From NCBI GenBank assembly GCA_965247965.1, contig OZ252053.1, forward strand, positions 3,224,001-3,288,000: a stretch of DNA of 64,000 nucleotides. Reading direction: 5' to 3'. This document shows positions 33,895-43,459 of the stretch, in pieces. The notes beneath the pieces were generated by a model. It was not told where the DNA came from, searched no databases, and worked only from the letters and a program-made list of their open reading frames with translations. This DNA is from UBA7328 sp965247965 (GTDB lineage Bacteria; Bacteroidota; Bacteroidia; Chitinophagales; Saprospiraceae). A program made the position numbers and the translations under genes. How positions within the stretch are numbered: the stretch's first letter is position 1; each line of letters opens with the position of its first letter.

Positions 33895-36054
33895 TTGCTA
33901 CAAGCAATCATAAAAAAGGGAAGAGTTCTGGTCGAAAATGTTCCGACTCCAAAGGTATCAGCCGGCTGCGTATTGATTAAAGTCGTAAACAGTTGCATCT
34001 CCACGGGAACGGAAGCCGAGATCGTTTCAGATACTGGTAAGCCATTGATCAAAAGAGCTTTGGAGCAACCGGAGCAAGTGAAGCAGGCATTAGAGTTTGC
34101 CAAAAGCAACGGTATCCAAAAGACGATATCACGCATTCGAGGCAAGTTGGATGGCGGCAAACCAACGGGCTACTCAGTGGCAGGAGTTATCGTGGCGATG
34201 GGAGCAGGAGTTGAGAACTTCGAGGTTGGGCAGGCTGTCGCTGCGGCTGGGGCAGGTATTGCTAATCATGCAGCATATGTGGATGTCCCGGTTAACCTGG
34301 TGATGAAGCTGCCTGTAGGCATGGATTTCACTTTGGCGTCCACGGCAGCTTTAGGGGGAATTGCTTTGCAAGGCGTTCGCCGTTCAGAATTAAAATTGGG
34401 CGAATTTGCAGTGGTATTAGGAGGAGGTATTCTTGGCCTTTTGGCCCAGCAGATATTGCAAACATCCGGTATCCGAACCATCGTAATTGACCTGGATAAA
34501 AAGAGATTGAAACTCGCGAAGGAGCTGGGCGCAGAGTACATCCTGAATCCTGCAGATGAGGATATTGTGAAGGCCGTTCTCAACATCACAGAAGGTTACG
34601 GCGCAGATGGAGTGCTGTTCACGGCCGCTACTGGAGAGAGTAAACCGCTTTCTCAGGCTTTCCAAATGTGCAAGAAAAAGGGCAGGGTGGTTTTGGTCGG
34701 AGTATCCGGAATGCAGTTGAAGCGAGAGGACATGTATACAAAAGAGTTGGATTTCCTTATTTCGACTTCTTATGGGCCGGGCCGTTATGATGAAAGCTAC
34801 GAGGGAAAGGGAATCGATTATCCTTTCGCCTATGTGCGATGGACCGAAAATAGGAATATGGAGGAATACCTCAGACTAGTCCACGAGGGCAAGGTAAAAG
34901 TGAAACCTTTGATCAGTGAGGTATTTCCTATAGAAAAAGTCGAAGAGGCATTTGAAAAAATTACGTCAAAAAAGAGTGAGAGATCGATTATTACCGTTCT
35001 GGACTATGGGGTCACTGATGTAGAAAATGCAGCAAGCGACTATCGAGGCGAAGATCGAACGATAAGTGTCCGGAATGCTTCGGTAATCAAGAAAGGCGTG
35101 ATCCAGGTGGCGCTTGTAGGTGCTGGAAATTTTGCCACAGGAACACATCTACCAAATTTGCAAAGACTATCATCGAAGTTTCAGCTGAGGGCAGTGGTTA
35201 GCAGCAAAGGACATAAAGCCAAAGCCGTTGCCAGTCAATTCAAAGCAGCCTATGCAACGACCGCTTATGAGGAAATAGTACAAGATTCTGAGGTTGATCT
35301 CGTATTAATCACTACAAGGCATAGTAATCACGCTCGATTGACTTTGCAGGCATTAGAACAGGGCAAACATGTATTTGTCGAGAAACCATTGGCTACTAAT
35401 CAAGAAGATTTAGAGGAGATAAAAAACTTTTACTCTGATTCTGATACTTCCAAACCATTGCTGATGGTTGGATTTAATAGGCGATTTACAAAGTATGCCA
35501 GGGCAATAAAAGAACAAACATCGAGGAGAATTAACCCTCTATTTATACAGTATAGAATGAATGCTGGTTATGTTCCATTGGATCACTGGCAACATGAAGA
35601 TGGTGGACGAATTATTGGGGAGTGCTGTCATTTGATAGATTTAATGACCTTTTTTACAGAAAGCGAATTAATAAGTATCAGCTCCGAAAGCTTATCTCCT
35701 CTCAATAAAAAGTTTAGCAGTGATGATAACCGGTCGATCATTCTAAAGTACAAGGATGGATCCATATGTACAATAAACTATTTCGCCGTTGGGAACAAAA
35801 AACTTCCAAAGGAATATATGGAAGTCCATTTTGATGAAAAAAGTATAGTGATGACGGACTATAAGCGATTGCAGGCATATGGATTATCCATAAAAAATGT
35901 GAGCTCTTCTATTAGTCAGAAAGGGCAATTTGAAGAATGGAATTATCTATACGATGCCCTTTCAGGCAAAACAAAGAAATGGCCGATTGAATTATGGGAC
36001 ATGGTTCAGACAACAGAGGCGACATTTGCCATTAAAGAAATGAGCTTCACCTGA
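33895..36054 (+). CDS. Bi-domain oxidoreductase: zinc-type alcohol dehydrogenase fused to Gfo/Idh/MocA
   Basis: 719 aa from TTG, where the MDR-type N-terminus begins (LQAIIKKGRVLVENVPTP). Residues 1-345 are an MDR fold with GTEAEIVSD, TAALGGIALQGVRR and the NAD-binding GGGILGLLAQQ. Residues about 365-719 are a complete Gfo/Idh/MocA enzyme (VALVGAGNFATGTH, VEKPLATN, GFNRRFT). This fusion is a known type in glycan loci and may oxidise and re-reduce the same intermediate. The structural zinc cysteines of classical ADH are not seen. Confidence 0.85.
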   Translation: MLQAIIKKGRVLVENVPTPKVSAGCVLIKVVNSCISTGTEAEIVSDTGKPLIKRALEQPEQVKQALEFAKSNGIQKTISRIRGKLDGGKPTGYSVAGVIVAMGAGVENFEVGQAVAAAGAGIANHAAYVDVPVNLVMKLPVGMDFTLASTAALGGIALQGVRRSELKLGEFAVVLGGGILGLLAQQILQTSGIRTIVIDLDKKRLKLAKELGAEYILNPADEDIVKAVLNITEGYGADGVLFTAATGESKPLSQAFQMCKKKGRVVLVGVSGMQLKREDMYTKELDFLISTSYGPGRYDESYEGKGIDYPFAYVRWTENRNMEEYLRLVHEGKVKVKPLISEVFPIEKVEEAFEKITSKKSERSIITVLDYGVTDVENAASDYRGEDRTISVRNASVIKKGVIQVALVGAGNFATGTHLPNLQRLSSKFQLRAVVSSKGHKAKAVASQFKAAYATTAYEEIVQDSEVDLVLITTRHSNHARLTLQALEQGKHVFVEKPLATNQEDLEEIKNFYSDSDTSKPLLMVGFNRRFTKYARAIKEQTSRRINPLFIQYRMNAGYVPLDHWQHEDGGRIIGECCHLIDLMTFFTESELISISSESLSPLNKKFSSDDNRSIILKYKDGSICTINYFAVGNKKLPKEYMEVHFDEKSIVMTDYKRLQAYGLSIKNVSSSISQKGQFEEWNYLYDALSGKTKKWPIELWDMVQTTEATFAIKEMSFT

Positions 36055-36065
36055 AAGGTCTATTT

Positions 36066-36318
36066 ATGCAAAATTGCCAGGAATGCTCCAAAATTAATTT
36101 TGGCTCTCTCACTACCCCAGCCCTAGCGCCTCCGCAGAGCAGCTATGGCGCTCACGGAAAGGGTGCCCGCCCGCCAGGATTTTTAACGAACTTTGGGGGT
36201 AGACTCCCCTTTAGGGGCCGGGGGCGTGAGATTGGAATTTCCAAAACGGAACTTAATTTGCCCACTTCTGCACTTTGTGTTTTTAGGAGTGGTCCCAGAA
36301 ATATTAGCAGTAAATCAA
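36066..36318. repeat. Intergenic GC-rich palindromic repeat
   Basis: 263 bp between genes. Positions about 36110-36235 are far more GC-rich than the surroundings and contain CTCCCCTTTAGGGG followed by CCGGGGGCG, and GCCCGCCCGCC. This resembles the repeat inside the gene at 39342 (41104-41214). Similar C/G-run palindromes are scattered repeats in many Bacteroidota. An open frame through it is incidental; the downstream gene starts at 36319. Confidence 0.6.
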
Positions 36319-38298
36319 ATGTGCGGAATTCTAGGCATAATTGGTATCAATAGGACAGTTCGTATCAACTACGAGGCAGTATTCGAAATGGCGGACACGA
36401 TTAATCATCGCGGTCCGGACGGCGATGGTTTTCTTTTTGACGCGAGTTGTGATCCGGGTATCTTTAATAAATATAAAGCCAAGCGGCCAAAGTCTTTAAT
36501 GATTAGACAAGACTTCGGACAGCCATTTGTTTTTGCCCATAAGCGATTATCGATTGTCGACTTATCCGCCGCAGCTGCCCAGCCTATGAGCGATAGTGCG
36601 CAAAAAGTTTGGATCAACTTCAATGGCGAGATCTATAATCATCTGGAATTAAGAAAAGAGTTGATTGACCTCGGTTATTCTTTTCGAACCGACCATTCCG
36701 ACACTGAGGCGATCATATACGCATATAAGGCCTGGGGTATCGAAAAGGCGCTTGAGAAACTCAGGGGCCAATTTGCCTTTGCTTTGTGGGACGCTCATGA
36801 AGGTGTCTTCTTTTTGGTCAGAGATAGGATCGGCATTAAGCCGTTGTACTATACTCTATTTGAAGGAAAGCTATACTTTGCCAGTGAGTTAAAGGCCATT
36901 CTAAAAGATCAAGACATTCCCAGAAAGTTGAATTATCAATCTTTCTATGATTATTTAAGTTTTTTAACCGTTCCCGCCCCTCGCACTTTTTTGGAAGGAA
37001 TCCAGAAGCTACCTGCAGGTCACTACATTCGAATAAGAGATGGGCATGTCAGCAACCCAATCGAATATTGGGACGTTTTTGACAACGTCAATGGACTTGA
37101 CGGCAAGAAAGAATCTGAAATTATAGATGGCTTATTACAAGAATTAAAGCAATCGGTAAAACACAGGATGATGGCCGATGTGCCAGTAGGCGTGTTTCTT
37201 TCCGGGGGGATCGATTCCAGTATCAATGCCACAATGTTCAGCCAATTGACCGATGAAAGGATAAAGACTTTTTCAATTGGTTATGAGAATGCTGAGAATC
37301 TACGATCCTATAAAAATGAATTCCAATATGCCCGACAAATTGCGCAAGAGATAAACAGTGAGCATCACGAACTGGAATTGTCTCAACAGGATGTCATTGA
37401 TTTCTTACCTGATCTGGTTTACCACCAGGACGAACCTATTGCCGATCCGGTCTGTGTCCCTGTATATTATGTTTCAAAATTAGCGAAAGACAATGGCGTA
37501 ACTGTTTGCCAGGTGGGAGAGGGTAGTGATGAATTGTTCTGGGGCTATAAATTTTGGAAGCAGATGTCCCAACTTGATGAATTGAATCGATTACCCATTC
37601 CACATCTGGCCAAAAGCATCGGTCTAGGCGCGCTGAAGACTATCGGACAAAAATCTACCTTTCCTTATGAATTGCTGAGAAGGGCAGTAGACAAAGAGCC
37701 TGTTTTCTGGACGGGATTGAAGGCATTTGGAGAAACGGAAAAGCAAAACCTGATCAACGGGCAATTGTCAGAACATTTAAAGGATTACAGGACATCAGAG
37801 GTAATTCACAGCTATTACAAGCAGTTCAAGGAACGGGCGGGAAATACATCTTTTATAAACTGGATGTCTTATATAGATTTGAAGATTAGATTGCCCGAGT
37901 TGCTTTTGATGCGTGTCGACAAAATGGCTATGGCGACCTCACTGGAAGCAAGGGTTCCCTTCCTGGATCACATCTTCGTGGAATACGCAATGGGAATTTC
38001 TCCTGATTTGAAACAAAAAAATAAAGAAAGCAAATACATTCTAAAAAAAGCGGTGGACGGCCTCCTTCCGCATGAGATTATTTACAGGAAAAAACAAGGT
38101 TTTGACGTACCAGTATACGATTGGATCATGGGCGATTTAGGAAGGCTAACGCGGAAAGAACTATTTGAATTTAATGATGAAACGGAATTCTTTGATCCTC
38201 AAGTTCTAACTGATCTGTTTGAGCGAAAAGAGGGAAAGAAAACTTGGTTTTTGCTGAATTTTGTTTTGTGGTGGAAGTCTTGTATAGCCCCAACTTAG
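36319..38298 (+). CDS. asnB: Asparagine synthetase B-type glutamine amidotransferase
   Basis: 659 aa from ATG 36319, chosen because the mature enzyme needs Cys2 (MCGILGIIG) as nucleophile of the glutaminase domain. NHRGPDGDG and INFNGEIYNH follow. The synthetase domain has the PP-loop VFLSGGIDSS (near residue 299) and GEGSDELFWGY. In glycan loci such enzymes often amidate a sugar acid or act on a related carboxylate instead of aspartate; that is inference. Confidence 0.9.
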   Translation: MCGILGIIGINRTVRINYEAVFEMADTINHRGPDGDGFLFDASCDPGIFNKYKAKRPKSLMIRQDFGQPFVFAHKRLSIVDLSAAAAQPMSDSAQKVWINFNGEIYNHLELRKELIDLGYSFRTDHSDTEAIIYAYKAWGIEKALEKLRGQFAFALWDAHEGVFFLVRDRIGIKPLYYTLFEGKLYFASELKAILKDQDIPRKLNYQSFYDYLSFLTVPAPRTFLEGIQKLPAGHYIRIRDGHVSNPIEYWDVFDNVNGLDGKKESEIIDGLLQELKQSVKHRMMADVPVGVFLSGGIDSSINATMFSQLTDERIKTFSIGYENAENLRSYKNEFQYARQIAQEINSEHHELELSQQDVIDFLPDLVYHQDEPIADPVCVPVYYVSKLAKDNGVTVCQVGEGSDELFWGYKFWKQMSQLDELNRLPIPHLAKSIGLGALKTIGQKSTFPYELLRRAVDKEPVFWTGLKAFGETEKQNLINGQLSEHLKDYRTSEVIHSYYKQFKERAGNTSFINWMSYIDLKIRLPELLLMRVDKMAMATSLEARVPFLDHIFVEYAMGISPDLKQKNKESKYILKKAVDGLLPHEIIYRKKQGFDVPVYDWIMGDLGRLTRKELFEFNDETEFFDPQVLTDLFERKEGKKTWFLLNFVLWWKSCIAPT

Positions 38299-38323
38299 CA
38301 AAGGGCTCAAATCGGCACTTTAA

Positions 38324-39376
38324 GTGACTATAGATACCATATACTCCATAGGCATAGCACCACCCCCAACTGGCGGAGTGGCTACCCATATAGTCCGAAT
38401 GCAAGACTACACTTTGCAAAGAGGGTTGAAATATATTATATATGACGAATCCGGGACAAAGAAGCAACTTCCAAATGTTGTCAACTCCAATATTTTCAAG
38501 TTATTCGGATTATTCTTTAAGCCAAAGGGTATCGTTCATAACCATCTATTTAGCCTTCCGTATTGCTTAGTAGCGCTCTTTCTGTCGTTTAGGCATACTT
38601 CGATATTCTCGCTTCATAATGAGACTTTTTGGGAAGTAATTGGGAGGTATGGATTAGCGGGTAGAAAATTCTACAAATATTTCTTTATTAGAATGAAGGC
38701 CGTCGCTGTACCTAATAAAAATGCCTATTCCATTATTACTAGAATAGTACCCACCAGTAAAGTAAAGTTAATTCCAGCCTTTATAGCGCTTGAAGAAACG
38801 AAACCAATTAAAGATACAGAATTGCTGGGGCTAAGAAAGAAACACCGCTTTCTCTTCTCTTCCTATACGCATCAATTTGATATTTTTAAAGGAGTCGATT
38901 TGTACGGGATGGATATGCTTATTGACTTGACAGCCATTTTGAAAGAGAAAAATTATGATGTTGCGACAATTGTAACAGCAAGGGATTTGAAAAACACGGA
39001 ATGCCTGAAAGAATTTGAGGATGTCATAAAAAAGAAAAACATTGAGTCGCATTTTTTCTTTAATGAGCGCCCTATAGATGCTATGGCTTTCTGGAAGATC
39101 TCTGATGTTTTCATGAGAACGACAAACACGGATGGTAATTCCGTTTCCGTGTTGGAAGCGCTTAGCGTCGGGACCCCTGTGATCGCCACAGACTGCGTCG
39201 AGCGGCCAACTGAATGCATTTTGGTAAAAACCAGGAATATGGATGACTTGTTAGAAAAGACCATTTACGTATTGGAAAACCTGGAATCGGAAAAGAAAAA
39301 ACTGACCAATAGTTCATTTAAGGGGTACGCGGAGGATTTATATGATGTCTACGAAAGCCTGGTCAAAGAGGGCTGA
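38324..39376 (+). CDS. Family 4 glycosyltransferase
   Basis: 350 aa from GTG. The acceptor-side loop IAPPPTGGVATHIVRM is at the N-terminus, and NSVSVLEALSVGTPVIATDCVERPTE is the donor-binding E-x7-E type region of GT4 (GT-B fold). It overlaps the next gene by 35 bp. It transfers a sugar from a nucleotide donor; specificity is unknown. Confidence 0.85.
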   Translation: MTIDTIYSIGIAPPPTGGVATHIVRMQDYTLQRGLKYIIYDESGTKKQLPNVVNSNIFKLFGLFFKPKGIVHNHLFSLPYCLVALFLSFRHTSIFSLHNETFWEVIGRYGLAGRKFYKYFFIRMKAVAVPNKNAYSIITRIVPTSKVKLIPAFIALEETKPIKDTELLGLRKKHRFLFSSYTHQFDIFKGVDLYGMDMLIDLTAILKEKNYDVATIVTARDLKNTECLKEFEDVIKKKNIESHFFFNERPIDAMAFWKISDVFMRTTNTDGNSVSVLEALSVGTPVIATDCVERPTECILVKTRNMDDLLEKTIYVLENLESEKKKLTNSSFKGYAEDLYDVYESLVKEG

Positions 39377-41777
39377 TGCCATGAAGGGTCATTTAGAATA
39401 TTTATGGAAGCTACCTGCCTCAGTTCTTGCTAAAAAGGCTGCTAGGGTTTTGAAAAATGGCTTGAAGCGAAACCAGGTAAACTACCACTCAACAGAATTC
39501 CGCAATGTCATCGATTCACCTCCACATATTATCTGCTCCTATCTCACCCTACCCGATCTTCGATTGAACGCGTTATCCGATTCCGTCATTTCTTATTTAT
39601 CCGAAAAATACCTCTCACACAAATTCAATATACTGGGAAGCGGGTGGGTAAGCGCGGCTTACGACTGTGACGCCTTGGGACTAGAGAATTATTTGTATCA
39701 AATGAACCTAGAAATCGATAGATCTTATTCGAATTCGAATTGGCTTCCGCGGCTCGTAGCAAAATCTCATCTAAAGCTCTCCGTAGAATATTTCTCTAAA
39801 ATTTTCGAAACCAACCCGGACTATATACCCATCGACTGGCAAAAAGACCACAAGAGCGGATTCCGGTGGACGGCTCAACAGCCTTTCAATAAGCAAATCG
39901 CTTTGAGCAAGGGCAAACTAGGAGCAGATATCAAGATTCCATGGGAGCTTTCGCGAATGCAACATTTACCACAATTGGCCATTTTCGCATCCAAAAAGCC
40001 TGAGATAAGAGAGCAGTGCCTCATGGAATTCAAATGCCAGTGCCTTGACTTTTTTGCGTCTAATCCTATTGGTATGGGTGTCAACTTTGCTTGCGCAATG
40101 GATGTGGGCATTCGAGCGGCTAATATGCTCTTAGCTTACGACCTTTTCAAACAATTAGATGATTCTTACCAATTGGACAAAGAATTCGATCAGATTTTTG
40201 TCATTAATTTGTACCTGCATGGAAAACACATTTTGTCGGATTTAGAATATCGCGATGGCCTCACCTCAAATCATTATCTCGCGAATATTGCCGGATTGCT
40301 TTTTATAGCAGCCTACCTGCCTGAAAATCAGGAAATTAACCAATGGTTGGCTTTTTCGATCCAAGAACTTATCAATTGCCTCGATCGACAGTTTTTTGAT
40401 GATGGAAGTAATTTTGAGGGATCGACTAGCTATCATCGTTTGAGCAGTGAAATGATGCAGTATGGCGCTTCGCTAATCTTAGGATTACCTCCATCAAAAA
40501 GGAAGGCGCTAAAAAATTATGCTATCGAGCCCTGGTCGTATCAGGCTCCTCTCAACAGACTGGAACATCAACAATTTGATCCGGAAATCGAAACCATACT
40601 TCCCAAAAACTTTTTTCAAAAACTATGGAGAGCTGGAATTTTTACAAAGCTGATAACAAAACCTACAGGTGAAGTTCCCCAATTTGGCGATAACGACAGC
40701 GGGAGGTTTTTCAGATTTTCTCCCAATGGCCGTATGTTGTCGAATCGAGAGGCAGTTTCTACTTATAAAAACCTAAAAAACTATCTCAAAGTAAATCAGC
40801 CGGATGAACTGTTTTGGGATGAAAATGATCTTAACCATAAGACATTTCTGGCTGCCTGTTATGGTCTATTTAATGATAAAGCATTCATTGAATCAGCAGA
40901 ACTTTTTCCATTGGAACATTCCATCGTAAGATCGATAGTCAAAAACAATAAACCTGATTTTAAGAACGACCTTTCCTATTTAAAGGATTCCAAGCAGAAA
41001 ACATCTTTAGATTTAGCAGATTTTCCTTTTAACGAAAAAACATTGTTCGAAGCGAAGAATAAGGATGCAAAAGGTATGTTGGAAAATTTCGCTGAACACA
41101 CCATTATTAGCCCCTCCCGGCCTCCCGCCAGCTGGCGGGGAGGAGTAAGGCACCCGAACCACTTTTTAGGAGGGAATTCCCCTCCTTTGGAGGGGTTAGG
41201 GGAGGCTTCCGAATTGCAAGAAGCGAAAAAACCTAATGCATCCGACTCAAAGCCACTAACCGAAGGCTTGAAATTCTACCACTTCCCTGACTTCCAACTA
41301 TACCTTTTCACTTCCGATCGACTCTATCTCAGTATATCAGGAATAAGTAATATAAGACAGCACCATTCCTGGGGACACGTGCACAACGACAAATTGTCCT
41401 TTGAACTGAATATAGACGGAGAAGATCTTGTGGTAGATCCCGGAACCTATTTATATACACCGATTCCAACCCGAAGGAATGAGTTTAGGAAAACAGCCAG
41501 CCATAGCACGTTAATTGTAGAAGGCAAAGAGCAAAATCCTCCTTTGAGTGGTGCATTCGCATTATTTAATCTCAAGAGAAAATCAAAAGTACAATTGGTG
41601 GAAGTGGGTGATAATTTTATTCGATTATTATTGGAATATGGTAAGGTGCGGCAAATACGGGAATTTCACATTCATGAAAATAGCGTGGAAATAATTGATT
41701 ACTCGAACGTCCCCTTCAAGACCCACTTCAACCAATTTCATATATACTCTAACGGTTACGGAAAAAGAATCAACTAG
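39342..41777 (+). CDS. Heparinase II/III-like protein of glycan loci
   Basis: 811 aa. The N-terminal half is an alpha-helical toroid-like region (DRQFFDDGSNFEGSTSYHRLS) and the C-terminal beta-sandwich has the family signature HHSWGHVHNDKLSFEL, VVDPGTYLY and FRKTASHSTLIV. Heparinase II/III-like proteins are polysaccharide lyases or, in assembly loci, possible modifiers of uronic-acid glycans. No signal peptide is seen, which is unusual for a lyase. Residues 588-627 derive from a GC-rich repeat inserted in frame (41104-41214). Confidence 0.8.
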   Translation: MMSTKAWSKRADAMKGHLEYLWKLPASVLAKKAARVLKNGLKRNQVNYHSTEFRNVIDSPPHIICSYLTLPDLRLNALSDSVISYLSEKYLSHKFNILGSGWVSAAYDCDALGLENYLYQMNLEIDRSYSNSNWLPRLVAKSHLKLSVEYFSKIFETNPDYIPIDWQKDHKSGFRWTAQQPFNKQIALSKGKLGADIKIPWELSRMQHLPQLAIFASKKPEIREQCLMEFKCQCLDFFASNPIGMGVNFACAMDVGIRAANMLLAYDLFKQLDDSYQLDKEFDQIFVINLYLHGKHILSDLEYRDGLTSNHYLANIAGLLFIAAYLPENQEINQWLAFSIQELINCLDRQFFDDGSNFEGSTSYHRLSSEMMQYGASLILGLPPSKRKALKNYAIEPWSYQAPLNRLEHQQFDPEIETILPKNFFQKLWRAGIFTKLITKPTGEVPQFGDNDSGRFFRFSPNGRMLSNREAVSTYKNLKNYLKVNQPDELFWDENDLNHKTFLAACYGLFNDKAFIESAELFPLEHSIVRSIVKNNKPDFKNDLSYLKDSKQKTSLDLADFPFNEKTLFEAKNKDAKGMLENFAEHTIISPSRPPASWRGGVRHPNHFLGGNSPPLEGLGEASELQEAKKPNASDSKPLTEGLKFYHFPDFQLYLFTSDRLYLSISGISNIRQHHSWGHVHNDKLSFELNIDGEDLVVDPGTYLYTPIPTRRNEFRKTASHSTLIVEGKEQNPPLSGAFALFNLKRKSKVQLVEVGDNFIRLLLEYGKVRQIREFHIHENSVEIIDYSNVPFKTHFNQFHIYSNGYGKRIN
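41104..41214. repeat. GC-rich palindromic repeat inserted in frame in the heparinase-like gene
   Basis: About 111 bp containing CCCGCCAGCTGGCGGGGAGG and CCCCTCCTTTGGAGGGG followed by TTAGGGGAGG. It translates without a stop to a Pro/Gly-rich segment (NSPPLEGLGEAS) placed between two domain blocks. The base composition contrasts with the surrounding gene. It resembles the intergenic repeat at 36110-36235. Confidence 0.75.
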
Positions 41778-43078
41778 TGGCTCACAAAAAAGTTTTAATC
41801 ATTACATATTATTGGCCACCAGCAGGTGGAGGAGGTGTTCAGCGATGGTTGAAATTTTCCAAATATTTGAGAGAGTTTGAGTGGGAACCCGTCATTTACA
41901 CCGCAAAGGATGCAGAATATCCGGTAATCGATGAAAGCCTCGAAAAAGAATTACCTGAGGATTTAGAGGTAATCAGAACACCAATTTGGGAACCATATGA
42001 TCTGTACAAAAAATTTACGCGGAGGAAAAAGGAAGAACGCGTCTATTCAGGATTCATAAATGAATTAAAAAAAGAGTCGCTCGCCCAGAAATTATCCATA
42101 TTCATACGAGGTAACTTTTTTATACCCGATGCCCGTAAATTTTGGATCAACCCTTCTATCAAATTTCTGGAAAAATACTTAAAATCGAACCCTGTTGATG
42201 CGATCATTTCTACCGGGCCGCCACATTCTACGCATTTGATTGCTTTGGCAATTAAGAGAAAAATGAACTTACCATGGATCACTGATTTTCGGGACCCCTG
42301 GACAAATATTGACTTTTACGACCAACTCAGGCTTACCAAATTAGCCAACCACCGGCATAAAAAACTCGAAAAGAAAGTTCTGCTTCAAGCTGATAAGGTG
42401 GTCACTGTGAGCTGGAGTTGGGCGGTCGATTTTCGGCGAATTTGTGGGAGAGAAGATATTGAAGTAATTACCAATGGATTTGATCCCACCGATTATGAAG
42501 AGACAACAAAAGCGAACTTTGATAAATTCACCATCTGCCATATCGGCTCCATGAACAAGGATCGAAATCCTGAAATACTCTGGAAGGTCTTGGCCGATCT
42601 CTCAAAAACACATTCGGCTTTTAAAGGCAATTTTGAAATTTTGCTAATTGGCCAGGTTGATTATAGTATTGTTCAAAGCATTCACCAGTACCAATTACAA
42701 TCTTACTTAAAGAAAATAGATTTCTTACCTCATCATGAAGCCATTAACGCTCTGCAGCGAGCCCATTTGTTGCTGTTACCTATTAATAGTACTCCCAATT
42801 TAATGGGAGTCCTTCCGGGAAAGTTATATGAATATTTAGGCGCAAAAAAGCCGATTCTTTGCATTGGCCCGAAAAGAAGTGATGTAGAAAGGATAATTAA
42901 TGAAACTCAGGCAGGTAGCGTCTTTGATTATCAAGACCGAGATGGTATTCAATCTTTTTTGGCAACACAAATGACGGATAACGGATATCAACAAAAACTT
43001 ATTACAGAAAAAACGTCCAAATATTCCAGGTTTCGACTTGCCGGTGTATATGCCGAGCTTCTGCAACAGCTTATATAA
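41777..43078 (+). CDS. Family 4 glycosyltransferase
   Basis: 433 aa from GTG, overlapping the previous stop by one base (TAGTG). YYWPPAGGGGVQRWLKFSKYL is the N-terminal glycine-rich loop; ISTGPPHSTH and WITDFRDPWTN are typical of a Bacteroidota GT4 subgroup; GKLYEYLGAKKPILCIGP is in the donor-binding region. It is the last plus-strand glycan gene before the second intron. Confidence 0.85.
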   Translation: MAHKKVLIITYYWPPAGGGGVQRWLKFSKYLREFEWEPVIYTAKDAEYPVIDESLEKELPEDLEVIRTPIWEPYDLYKKFTRRKKEERVYSGFINELKKESLAQKLSIFIRGNFFIPDARKFWINPSIKFLEKYLKSNPVDAIISTGPPHSTHLIALAIKRKMNLPWITDFRDPWTNIDFYDQLRLTKLANHRHKKLEKKVLLQADKVVTVSWSWAVDFRRICGREDIEVITNGFDPTDYEETTKANFDKFTICHIGSMNKDRNPEILWKVLADLSKTHSAFKGNFEILLIGQVDYSIVQSIHQYQLQSYLKKIDFLPHHEAINALQRAHLLLLPINSTPNLMGVLPGKLYEYLGAKKPILCIGPKRSDVERIINETQAGSVFDYQDRDGIQSFLATQMTDNGYQQKLITEKTSKYSRFRLAGVYAELLQQLI

Positions 43079-43262
43079 CAATTTAATGCCTGTTCCGGTT
43101 TATTTCATTCACCAGCTGATAGAATACAATAAGCCTACTTCCGGGTGCAGGACAAATTGCACAAAGTTTGCGATTGAGATCGATGTCTTTGTTTATGAAC
43201 CCTTGTTTTCATTCCTTCGGATTGAGAATACAGAAAAACAAAACATACTCATAGTTGATAGG
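43079..43262. other. Short intergenic stretch after the GT4 gene
   Basis: 184 bp with no recognised gene. A small open frame crossing it (43038-43289) overlaps the end of the GT4 gene and runs into the host repeat, so I regard it as chance. Confidence 0.4.
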
Positions 43263-43459
43263 GTCAATAACGAAATGAATAGTTATTAAAAATCAGAATT
43301 CCAACTTTGGTAAAACATTAATTTCAAAGGGTGGCGGTGGCCCGATATTGGAGATCGATCACGAAGGGAATTTTAGCGTTGAAGCTAAAATAGATCGGAA
43401 ACCGACAATTGATTTGTCGGTTAGGCCGCAATTGTTTTTATCTAGATTTTTTTGTTTCT

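Noticed and set aside
36066..36353. Small protein gene upstream of asparagine synthetase
   Set aside because: Its frame crosses a GC-rich repeat and overlaps the well-supported start MCGILGIIG in another frame.
43038..43289. 83-aa gene after the GT4 gene
   Set aside because: It overlaps the GT4 end and runs into the noncoding host repeat; no conserved features.
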